Under the pieces are notes generated by a model, which was not told where the DNA came from, did not search any database, and worked only from the letters and a program-made list of their open reading frames with translations. This document shows, piece by piece, positions 1 to 5,524 of a stretch of DNA of 6,557 nt. The stretch lies in assembly GCA_030018715.1 (NCBI GenBank), contig JASEHN010000174.1:1-6557 (forward strand), written 5' to 3'. This DNA comes from Thermodesulfobacteriota bacterium. GTDB lineage: Bacteria; Desulfobacterota; SM23-61. The stretch's first letter is position 1. Each line of letters starts with the position of its first letter. The position numbers and the translations under genes were made by a program.

Positions 1-2
1 TC

Positions 3-533
3 GCCGGAGTTGCTGTAGCCAAAGAATCAGGAGCCGGCCCCATCATTCTCCTGGGTCTCCCGCAAGATAAAACCAGACTGGCGATGGCCATGCGTTTCGG
101 GGCTGACCGGGTGATCAACATTGAAGAAGAAAAACCTGTAGAAGTGCTCAGCGGAATGACCGGCGGGAAAATGGCCAATGTGGTCATGGATGTTTCGGGA
201 AACCCTGCGGGAGCTGAACTTGCCCTCTCCCTGACCGGCAGACGGGGCACCATCGTGCTTCCCGGCATATACAAAGGGAAAAAAGCCTCGCTGGATTTAG
301 ATCAGGTGGTTCTGCGCGAAATCAAAGTCCAGGGAGTATTTTCCCATGATTTTCGAGCGGTTCGACCGGCTATACAAATGGCCCGCAAAGGCCGTTACCC
401 TTTTCACGAACTCATCACCCACCGGCTACCCCTGGAGGAAGCCGAAAGAGCGCTCCATTTAGTCGGCGGAGGGGAAAAAGGTGAAAATCCGTTAAAGGTA
501 GTCTTAGATCCTAACTTGAAAGCCGGATCCTGA
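3..533 (+). CDS. Zinc-type medium-chain alcohol/polyol dehydrogenase, C-terminal part (partial at window edge)
   Basis: The frame is open from the first complete codon at base 3 to the TGA at 531-533, giving 176 visible residues; the start lies outside the window. The segment begins just after where the Rossmann glycine motif should be: AGVAVAKESGAGPIILLGL is the first helix and second strand of an MDR nucleotide-binding fold. KTRLAMAMRFGADRVIN follows, the usual 'A.elGAd.vin' helix-strand. VVMDVSGNPAG and the GRRGTIVLPGIY strand are also typical of the family, and the end (LPLEEAERALHLV.. then PLKVVLDP) is the normal C-terminal catalytic-domain close. Such enzymes oxidise alcohols, polyols or threonine with NAD(P)+ in the cytoplasm. 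The catalytic zinc ligands would lie in the missing N-terminal half, so activity and substrate cannot be judged. It probably ends an upstream operon, because 353 bases without a gene follow it. Confidence 0.9.
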   Translation, partial: AGVAVAKESGAGPIILLGLPQDKTRLAMAMRFGADRVINIEEEKPVEVLSGMTGGKMANVVMDVSGNPAGAELALSLTGRRGTIVLPGIYKGKKASLDLDQVVLREIKVQGVFSHDFRAVRPAIQMARKGRYPFHELITHRLPLEEAERALHLVGGGEKGENPLKVVLDPNLKAGS

Positions 534-783
534 GTAATTTTTAATATCTCATTCTCCACCGCTGAATATTTTCGAAGAAAATGAATCATCTAATGGGTAC
601 CACCCTCTTCTCCGATCCCTGCAAAACATTGGCGTTACACTGAAAAGGTTCGCAGAAGGTTCAAAACCCGCAAAGACAACTCGATCAGCTGAACCTTTTT
701 CAGATTACCCAATACCTCATACCTCAAAGGAACGATTCAGCAGACATTCCAGTAAAAATTTCCGGAAAGGCCCGATTTTTTTC
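534..783. other. Non-coding intergenic stretch between dehydrogenase and regulator
   Basis: No convincing reading frame is present on either strand. Visible elements are an AT-rich perfect 6-bp stem with a GAA loop at 568-582 (attttc-gaa-gaaaat), a longer inverted repeat at 640-703 listed separately, and a perfect 7-bp tandem duplication (tacctca twice, 713-726). None has the GC-rich stem plus T-run of a classical intrinsic terminator, so where the upstream transcript ends is unclear. Confidence 0.5.
640..703. repeat. Inverted repeat with a duplicated left arm (two possible hairpins)
   Basis: The left arm ctgaaaaggtt (640-650) is complementary to aacctttttcag (692-703) apart from one extra base. 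A second left-arm copy, aaggttca (656-663), is perfectly complementary to tgaacctt (690-697). The heptamer aaggttc therefore occurs twice (645-651 and 656-662) facing one shared right arm (gaacctt, 691-697), so the two stems are mutually exclusive if transcribed. The loops are 41 and 26 nt. No function is known; it could be an attenuator-like element, a protein site or a decayed repeat. Confidence 0.45.
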
Positions 784-813
784 TTGACAGATTTTTCAAA
801 ATATGATTTAAAT
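784..813 (+). promoter_or_regulatory. Predicted sigma-70-type promoter of the RpiR-family gene
   Basis: A perfect -35 hexamer TTGACA lies at 784-789. A 17-bp spacer leads to TTTAAA (807-812); an 18-bp spacer leads to TTAAAT (808-813). Each matches four of six -10 consensus positions. Transcription would start near 819-822, inside a repeat-rich segment and about 65 bases before the chosen start codon. The perfect -35 and correct spacing make it credible, but the -10 is weak and no experiment supports it. Confidence 0.55.
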
Positions 814-850
814 GTTTCAAAATTGGAATATACTTGAAATAAATATTTCA
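794..850. promoter_or_regulatory. Candidate operator cluster overlapping the regulator's promoter
   Basis: Two perfect copies of tttcaaaat lie at 794-802 and 815-823. They are exactly 21 bp apart, or two helical turns, and sit in the -35/-10 spacer and around the predicted transcription start. Just downstream is an inverted repeat, tgaaat-aaat-atttca (835-850). All share the TTTCA/TGAAA core, and tttcaa (815-820) also pairs in inverted orientation with ttgaaa (834-839). The position is what one expects for an autoregulatory repressor site. Assigning it to the adjacent RpiR-family protein is inference. Confidence 0.45.
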
Positions 851-874
851 TTTCTACAGGAAGGCACTCCGAAG

Positions 875-882
875 CAGGAAGG
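875..882 (+). promoter_or_regulatory. Ribosome binding site that sets the regulator start
   Basis: The caggaagg sequence at 875-882 ends four bases before ATG 887. It supports that start over the in-frame ATG at 812, which has no purine-rich leader and lies inside the predicted promoter. Confidence 0.6.
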
Positions 883-886
883 CTCG

Positions 887-1723
887 ATGCTGACTGAAAA
901 ACTGCAAAAGAGTTATCCGTCCCTCACCAAGCAGCAGAAAAAAGTCGCCGAGTTTTTTCTTTCCCACGGCCCTGAAGCAGCTTTCCTATCCGTAGCCCAA
1001 TTATCCCAGCAAGTGAAAACAAGCCAGGCCAGTGTCGTCCGGTTCTCCCGCGCCATCGGTTTTAAAGGTTATCCCGAACTGCAACAAGAACTCCAAAACT
1101 GGGTCCGACAGAAGGTTTCTCCCGTTAAGGTTCTGCAAAACTTGATGGGCAAACAGCCCAAGGAGAATGTCTATGCCCGAATCTTCCAGATGGATATGCA
1201 GAACTTAAGGGAAACAGAAAAGGCTATCAGTCAGGAGACCCTGGACCGGGTAGTGAATGAGATCATCCGCGCCCGAAGGATTGGCTTTATCGGTTACCGC
1301 ACCTCCCGTGCCGTTGCCTATCTCCTTTATTACCACCTCAGCCGGGTCCGCAAAAACTGTGAAATTCTAGACACGGGCAATAATCTGACCACCCAGCTCA
1401 TTAATTTTGGCCCTGGGGACCTTCTGATGGCTGTCAGTTTTCCCCGATATGGCCGGCAGACCTTCGAGATCCTAAAATACGGGAAAAAGGTGGGGTGCAG
1501 GACTATCGCCATCACCGACGCCCCCATATCTCCTCCCAGTCAGGTTGCCGATATCGTCTTACTGGCCGAGCGGGAATCAGCCGCCTATTTCAATTCCTTC
1601 ACCAGCGCCGTAACCCTGGTCAACTGTCTGGCGGCCGGCGTATCTCTGAAAAGTAAGCGTTCTCTGGAAATGCTCAAGGCTTTCGATCAAATCGACAATG
1701 ACTTGAAGTCTTTCATGATTTAG
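887..1723 (+). CDS. MurR/RpiR-family transcriptional regulator (HTH-SIS)
   Basis: The protein is 278 residues from ATG 887, normal for the family. Residues 1-76 are the HTH_6 domain: the opening MLTEKLQKSYPSLTKQQKKV is near-canonical, and the recognition region is about residues 35-66, including SVAQLSQQVKTSQASVVRFS and then GFKGYPELQ. A linker follows, then a SIS sugar-isomerase fold at roughly residues 127-255 with GFIGYRTSRAVA and SFPRYGRQT, the usual phosphosugar-binding loops. Members bind DNA as oligomers and change affinity when the SIS domain binds a phosphorylated metabolite, acting as repressors or activators. A frame extending to ATG 812 would add 25 residues unlike the family and would overlap the predicted promoter, so 887 was chosen. 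The nearest downstream material is a decayed TctC gene and then transport and acyl-CoA dehydrogenase genes, which suggests local control of carboxylic acid uptake and oxidation. The effector cannot be read from sequence. Confidence 0.9.
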   Translation: MLTEKLQKSYPSLTKQQKKVAEFFLSHGPEAAFLSVAQLSQQVKTSQASVVRFSRAIGFKGYPELQQELQNWVRQKVSPVKVLQNLMGKQPKENVYARIFQMDMQNLRETEKAISQETLDRVVNEIIRARRIGFIGYRTSRAVAYLLYYHLSRVRKNCEILDTGNNLTTQLINFGPGDLLMAVSFPRYGRQTFEILKYGKKVGCRTIAITDAPISPPSQVADIVLLAERESAAYFNSFTSAVTLVNCLAAGVSLKSKRSLEMLKAFDQIDNDLKSFMI

Positions 1724-1827
1724 CAGGCGTGCAAAAATGAAAGCACCCCCCTTTTCTCAATGATGGGAGAGGGAAGTATATTCACCTGGGCTAATGAAAA
1801 TTCTGCAATAGTTTAAAAACTCTTTCG

Positions 1828-1838
1828 AAGGAGGAAAG
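1828..1838 (+). promoter_or_regulatory. Strong Shine-Dalgarno with no matching intact gene
   Basis: The aaggaggaaag sequence at 1828-1838 is a near-ideal ribosome binding site, but no usable ATG frame starts at a suitable distance. The nearest candidate, ATT at 1843, would give only an 11-residue peptide before a stop. It most simply marks the original start of the TctC gene, whose remaining 3' third begins about 20-30 bases later; the rest appears to have been deleted. Confidence 0.4.
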
Positions 1839-1856
1839 AACGATTATCCTTATAAC

Positions 1857-2197
1857 TCATACGGCCTACGGCGCGTAAATGCAGGAAAATTCATTCTTTT
1901 GGCCGCGTATGGGGAGCATCGGTCCAAACGCTATCCCCAGGTACCGACTCTGAAAGAGATCGGATATCCGGTGGTCAGAGCCAGCCCCTGGGGATCATCG
2001 CTCCCAAGAGAATATCCAAGGCGAGGGTCCCAAAATTGGCTGATGCCTTCAAAAATGCCCTGGAGGATTCGGAATTCCAAGCCACCATGAAAAAATTGGA
2101 TATGTCCCTGCTGTACTTGAATTTCGATAACTATGAAAATTTCTTCCGCGGCCGGACATTAGGCGGGGCTTTCAGAAACTTGAAAATACATTTTTAG
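1857..2197 (+). pseudogene. Decayed TctC-type tricarboxylate-binding protein, C-terminal remnant with frameshift
   Basis: The 5' part, read in the frame of bases 1863-1991, gives GLRRVNAGKFILLAAYGEHR and then SKRYPQVPTLKEIGYPVV. This is the C-terminal signature of Bug/TctC periplasmic receptors, whose usual form is 'aGklr.La.fgekRs...pdvPTlkElGy'. At about 1992-1994 homology moves to the other frame: IIAPKRISKARVPKLADAFK followed by NALEDSEFQATMKKLDMSLL and YLNFDNYENFF, ending at the TAG 2195-2197. One lost base in the run tggggatc explains the shift. Only about 110 codons of a normal 300-330 survive; no signal peptide or N-terminal lobe is present. An intact copy would bind a carboxylate in the periplasm for a TctAB permease, and none is visible here. 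Two independent lesions, N-terminal loss and frameshift, argue against a simple sequencing error. Confidence 0.8.
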
Positions 2198-2288
2198 TAG
2201 CATGGAGAATTCAAATTCAGGAAGGTTTGAATCTGCATAAATGGTTTTTAACGTGCAATAAAATCTTAAACCTTTAGGAAAAGTTGAA

Positions 2289-2804
2289 TTGAAAATGGGA
2301 AGCAAAAATCTTACTCTCACCATTCTTCTCCTTTTCACTTTGGCCCTCTATCCAAATTCCCCCCTCTCTGGCCAGAAAGACACCTTCCTGTCCGTCGAAA
2401 TCCTCAAGGAGAAAAGAGAAAAAGTCCTCCATATGGGGGTTAGAGAAGGTTCGACTCTGACCCTTTCTTATTTCCATTCCTTATATCGTACTCCTCAAGA
2501 GGAAATTTATTCGGTTCTGACTGAGAACCTTCTACTCCAAGAAATCCATTTTGGCAACCTGGAAGCGGCAGGGTATTATAATCCCAATCCTCCTGGGGGG
2601 ATCCGACTTGAGGGGGGATTATGGAAAATCAAACTTTCCCCTCCAGGTCATTTCTCGGCCATTCAGATGAGAATTCCCTTTACGGCCCCTTTGAGTCTTT
2701 CTATCGATGGCTCGCCTATCTGGTCTCCCCGAGAGAATGATAGAGGATTACTTTTACTCGTAACAATTTCACGGGAGGGAATAAAAGGGAATAAAAGGGA
2801 ATAA
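2289..2804 (+). CDS. Exported DUF1850-family protein (TAXI-TRAP transporter associated)
   Basis: The protein is 171 residues from the TTG at 2289. AGGA at 2276-2279 sits nine bases before that codon; an ATG two codons later (2295) is an alternative start. Residues 7-27 form a hydrophobic signal peptide or N-terminal anchor. The core at about residues 55-145 carries the DUF1850 hallmark LTLSYFHSLYRTPQEEIYSV (residues 57-76), in which Y-x-H-S and the T-P-x-x-E element are the conserved positions. An 'IHFGNLEAAGY' strand, GLWKIKL and a late 'LSLSIDGSPI' strand follow. DUF1850 genes usually sit between a TAXI receptor gene and a fused TRAP permease gene. Here the TAXI gene is about 2.7 kb downstream, beyond two acyl-CoA dehydrogenases, and no permease is present. 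The biochemical role of the family is not established. The charged C-terminus (residues 163-171) is encoded by a tandem repeat and is probably not part of the domain. Confidence 0.75.
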   Translation: MKMGSKNLTLTILLLFTLALYPNSPLSGQKDTFLSVEILKEKREKVLHMGVREGSTLTLSYFHSLYRTPQEEIYSVLTENLLLQEIHFGNLEAAGYYNPNPPGGIRLEGGLWKIKLSPPGHFSAIQMRIPFTAPLSLSIDGSPIWSPRENDRGLLLLVTISREGIKGNKRE

Positions 2805-2807
2805 AAG
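2778..2807 (+). repeat. Perfect 3 x 10-bp tandem repeat across the DUF1850 stop codon
   Basis: The unit gggaataaaa occurs three times without a mismatch at 2778-2787, 2788-2797 and 2798-2807. The repeat encodes the last residues of the DUF1850 protein (GIKGNKRE) and contains its TAA at 2802-2804. Because 10 is not a multiple of three, loss of one or two units changes the reading frame and bypasses the stop. Slippage or a recent local duplication is the likely origin. Confidence 0.85.
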
Positions 2808-2888
2808 GTGGGCGGGGCCAAGAAGCAAGCTGGTTGGGAAGACATGACGGCTATGCTGGAAAAGATTAAATCAAAAACTGCCTCATAG
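2808..2888 (+). other. Short open stretch after the DUF1850 gene, in the same frame (doubtful)
   Basis: A GTG at 2808 begins a 26-codon frame ending at TAG 2886-2888, in the same frame as the preceding gene and separated only by its stop. The peptide contains GWEDMTAMLEKIKSKTAS, which looks like an ordinary amphipathic helix rather than random sequence. No good ribosome binding site is present. It may be the tail of a lost gene, a former extension of the DUF1850 frame, or chance. I do not recognise a family. Confidence 0.15.
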
Positions 2889-2948
2889 ACGAGGGGCAAT
2901 TTTAGTTTTTAGGGAGAAGATGAAATTTTTCCAAAGGAGGCCGAAGCT

Positions 2949-4133
2949 ATGAGATTTACTTTTACGGAAGAACAGAACAAGTTTCGTCAGACGGTGCGCG
3001 ATTTTCTCCAAGCCGAGCTCAAGGCGGGCATTTTTGTGACGAAGAGTGGAGGGCTGGCAGAAGGGAATAATCAGGAATTCTCCAAGAAGATGGCCCAGAG
3101 GGGTTGGATTGGGCTGACCTGGCCGCAAAAATACGGGGGGCAGGGGCGCACCTACGTAGAAAAAGCCATCTTGATTGAAGAGCTTTTTAAAGTCCAGGCC
3201 CCCGTCGCCTATCATTTTTTGGCGGACCGACAAATCGGGCCATCGATCATCCATTTTGGATCGGAATGGCAAAAAGAATATTTTTTACCCCGTTTCGTTA
3301 AGGCCGACGAAAACATGAAGTTTTGCCTTCTCTTCAGCGAACCCAATGCGGGATCTGACCTGGTCAATGTAGCAACGACCGCCACCAAGGAAGGCGATTT
3401 TTACACCCTGCGCGGGCAGAAAGTCTGGACTTCGGGTGGACATCAGTCGGACTATGGGTGGCTGTTAGCCAGGACCAAAATCGACAGTTCTGTCCCCAGA
3501 CATGAATCATGTTCGCAGTTTATCGTCGATATGAAAGCCCCCGGAGTAACGGTGCGGCCCATCATCAACATGGTCGGGTGCCATACCTTTAATGAAGTAT
3601 TTTTGGATGAGGTAAAAATCGATCGAAAATTCATGGTAGGTCAGGAAAATGATGCCTTTAAACAGATCATGGCCCAAATGGACTATGAGCGGGCGGGAAT
3701 GGAGAGGCTACTGCAGAATTATCCGGTTTACGAGAAAGTCATCAATTATGTAAAAGAGATGGGAAAAACCCGCAAAGGTGACCCCTTCTATCATTGGGTG
3801 CAAGATTCGGTGGCCCAGCTGGAGATCGAGTTTAATATCGGCCGGCTCCTCTGCTATAACACCGCCTGGACCATCGACATGGGCCGAAAGCCCACCAGCG
3901 AAGCCGCTTTAACGAAGGCTTATTGTAACCAATACGAACAACGCCTGAATGATCTGGCCACGAGAGTCCTGGGACCCGCGAGCCAGATCCGCGAAGGGAG
4001 TCCTTGGACCCTTTATGACGGTGAGATCGCCGACTGTTACCTTTGGTCCCCCAGCTATGCTCTACAGGGCGGCAGCGTGGAAGTTTTGAAAAACATCGTG
4101 GCTTTGAGAAGATTAGAATTGCCCAGAAAGTAA
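2949..4133 (+). CDS. Acyl-CoA dehydrogenase, large catalytic-type subunit (PimC / mycobacterial FadE heteromer type)
   Basis: The protein is 394 residues; a near-perfect aaaggagg (2933-2940) lies eight bases before the ATG. The order is the N-terminal helical domain (about 1-120), the beta domain with FSEPNAGSD (129-137) and GQKVWTSGG (156-164) for substrate and flavin contact, then the C-terminal helical domain. MDYERAG places Glu247 where isovaleryl-CoA and long-chain acyl-CoA dehydrogenases carry their catalytic base; the other possible base position, in the 'YEGTSEI' element, reads LQGGSVEV (372-379) with Gly instead. The protein lacks the RxxFG loop (region 265-280 reads VKEMGKTRKGDPF) and the QxxGGxGF element (VLGPASQIREG), which normally complete a neighbouring subunit's flavin site. 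The protein 55 bases downstream has both. It should introduce a C2-C3 double bond in an acyl-CoA and pass electrons to ETF. The substrate is unknown; cyclic, dicarboxylic or branched chains are plausible from relatives. Confidence 0.9.
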   Translation: MRFTFTEEQNKFRQTVRDFLQAELKAGIFVTKSGGLAEGNNQEFSKKMAQRGWIGLTWPQKYGGQGRTYVEKAILIEELFKVQAPVAYHFLADRQIGPSIIHFGSEWQKEYFLPRFVKADENMKFCLLFSEPNAGSDLVNVATTATKEGDFYTLRGQKVWTSGGHQSDYGWLLARTKIDSSVPRHESCSQFIVDMKAPGVTVRPIINMVGCHTFNEVFLDEVKIDRKFMVGQENDAFKQIMAQMDYERAGMERLLQNYPVYEKVINYVKEMGKTRKGDPFYHWVQDSVAQLEIEFNIGRLLCYNTAWTIDMGRKPTSEAALTKAYCNQYEQRLNDLATRVLGPASQIREGSPWTLYDGEIADCYLWSPSYALQGGSVEVLKNIVALRRLELPRK

Positions 4134-4188
4134 TTTCTTGGAAAAAATTTCTACAGCGAACCATTCTAAATAGAAAAGGAGCGCCAAA

Positions 4189-5319
4189 ATGGAATTCAAT
4201 TTAAATGAAGAAACCAAGATGCTGCAAAGCAGTGCGGAAAAATTCTGCAAAGAAAAGAGTCCCAGCCCTTTTGTGAAGAACATGATTAAGGACGAAAAAG
4301 GATTTTCGGAAGCCCACTGGAAAGAGATGGCCAACCTGGGCTGGTTAGGATTGATTTACGACGAGAAATATGGGGGAAGCGGGGGAAGCTTTTTCGACCT
4401 GTTCATCCTGTTTGAAGAAATTGGCAAAACCCAGCTGCCCAGCCCCTTCCTCTGCAGTGCGGTGTTTGCCGGCCTTTTGATCAATGAAGCGGGAGATGAA
4501 AATCTCAAGAAGACTTATTTACCCCCGGTGATTCAGGGAGAAAAAATCTTAACGATCGGACTCCGGAATGAACAGGGTCAATATGATCATGCGGCAGCCG
4601 CCCTCGAAGCCAAAGAAAGCGGGGGTGGTTCTTATGTGATCAAAGGAACCCGGATTTTGGTCCCCTATGCTCAGGTGGCGGATGAAATCATCGTTTGTGC
4701 CAACCTGAAAGGGGAGAAAGCTTCTGGCCCGACTCTATTCAAAGTTTCTGGCAAAGCTTCTGGGCTCAAAAAGACTCCTCTCAACACCTTGACCGGCGAA
4801 AAAACTTTCGGGGTTGTTTTTGAAGATGTGAAGGTTTCGGAAAAAGATATCCTGGGGGCGATTGGCAAAGGGACTACCTATGTGGATAAAGTCCTACCCA
4901 AAGTCATCACCCTCAAGTGCGGGGAAATGGTCGGAGGTTTGTCGAAAGTGCTGAACATGACCGTGGATTATGTCAAACAACGCATCCAGTTTGGAAGACC
5001 TTTGGGGGCCTTGCAGGTTGTCCAGCACTATTGTGCCGATATCTCTACTTTTTTAGATACCAGCCGGCTGATTGCGTATCAGGCCGCTTCCCTTATCGAT
5101 ATTGGCTTCCCCTGCGCTAAAGAAGTGGCCATGGCCAAAGCCTGGTGCAGCGACGCCTATAAAAAATCTACTCAGATTGCTCAGCAACTCCATGGCGGAA
5201 TTGGTTTCACTGAGGAGCACGATTTGCACCTCTACTATAAACATGCCAAGGTAGCGGAATTAGATTTGGGAGATTCTTGGTCTCATCGGCAAAAAGTTGC
5301 TGAAGAGATGGGTTTCTAA
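4189..5319 (+). CDS. Acyl-CoA dehydrogenase, small non-catalytic-type subunit (PimD / FadE heteromer type)
   Basis: The protein is 376 residues; aaaaggag (4174-4181) lies seven bases before the ATG. The N-terminal domain (LGWLGLIYDEKYGGSGG, 50-66) and the C-terminal helices are typical of the family. The substrate/flavin motif is gone: where FSEPNAGSD is expected, IGLRNEQGQYD (123-133) appears, and the W-T-S/T strand is replaced by GTRILVPYA. Neither catalytic Glu is present: the isovaleryl-type position aligns with Val239, and the medium-chain-type position lies in LGDSWS (360-365). It keeps RIQFGRPLG (265-273) and QLHGGIGF (333-340), the segments that reach into the partner subunit's flavin site. 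It is therefore read as the structural partner of the gene 55 bases upstream, forming an alpha2beta2-type enzyme. The family pattern is known from mycobacterial sterol-degrading FadE pairs and PimC/PimD; the pairing here is inference from motifs and adjacency. Confidence 0.88.
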   Translation: MEFNLNEETKMLQSSAEKFCKEKSPSPFVKNMIKDEKGFSEAHWKEMANLGWLGLIYDEKYGGSGGSFFDLFILFEEIGKTQLPSPFLCSAVFAGLLINEAGDENLKKTYLPPVIQGEKILTIGLRNEQGQYDHAAAALEAKESGGGSYVIKGTRILVPYAQVADEIIVCANLKGEKASGPTLFKVSGKASGLKKTPLNTLTGEKTFGVVFEDVKVSEKDILGAIGKGTTYVDKVLPKVITLKCGEMVGGLSKVLNMTVDYVKQRIQFGRPLGALQVVQHYCADISTFLDTSRLIAYQAASLIDIGFPCAKEVAMAKAWCSDAYKKSTQIAQQLHGGIGFTEEHDLHLYYKHAKVAELDLGDSWSHRQKVAEEMGF

Positions 5320-5448
5320 GTGAGAATCCCGACTTTTGGAAAAGCCCCGGGGAATGGGATGAAAGATGTCGAACCCTTTCGCATGGCTTTCTTCAAGAGG
5401 AAAAAGGGTGAGGGAAAAAATTCTAATAAAGGTTTTTACACTCATTCC

Positions 5449-5464
5449 AACCCAATTGTGGGTT
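5449..5464. promoter_or_regulatory. Small perfect hairpin/palindrome in the leader before the TAXI gene
   Basis: The arms aaccca (5449-5454) and tgggtt (5459-5464) are perfectly complementary around an attg centre, with a short T-run reaching 5466. It lies in the 205-base gap between the dehydrogenase pair and the TAXI gene, which is wide for a shared operon. It could be a weak terminator or attenuator, or a dyad operator. No convincing -35/-10 pair was found in the gap. Confidence 0.3.
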
Positions 5465-5524
5465 TTCGGTTCCGGGAATTCAAATTTGCCTAACATTCAC
5501 CTAAACAGAAAGGGGGACAATGCC

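Noticed and set aside
812..886. N-terminal extension of the RpiR-family protein from ATG 812
   Set aside because: The 25 extra residues are unlike the family, there is no ribosome binding site, and the codon lies within the predicted -10 region. ATG 887 has a good site and a family-typical start.
1746..1774. Possible terminator after the regulator (C-rich run, then gggagaggg)
   Set aside because: The stem depends on several G-U pairs and is not followed by a T-run, so it does not support an intrinsic terminator.
1899..2090. A 63-codon gene starting at TTG 1899
   Set aside because: Its first part is the TctC C-terminal signature and its second part is out-of-frame translation of the same gene, so it is a frameshifted remnant, not a separate small gene.
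2209..2232. Perfect 7-bp stem (attcaaa / tttgaat) before the DUF1850 gene
   Set aside because: It is AT-rich, short and in AT-rich non-coding DNA, where such pairings are expected by chance. No T-run or promoter relation supports a role.
2883..3272. Minus-strand 129-codon open frame
   Set aside because: It lies opposite the strongly supported large acyl-CoA dehydrogenase gene, has no recognisable domain or ribosome binding site, and behaves like a shadow of coding sequence.
5366..5524. N-terminal extension of the TAXI protein from ATG 5366
   Set aside because: The added 53 residues have no family similarity and would place a clear signal peptide internally. ATG 5525 has a strong, well-spaced ribosome binding site.
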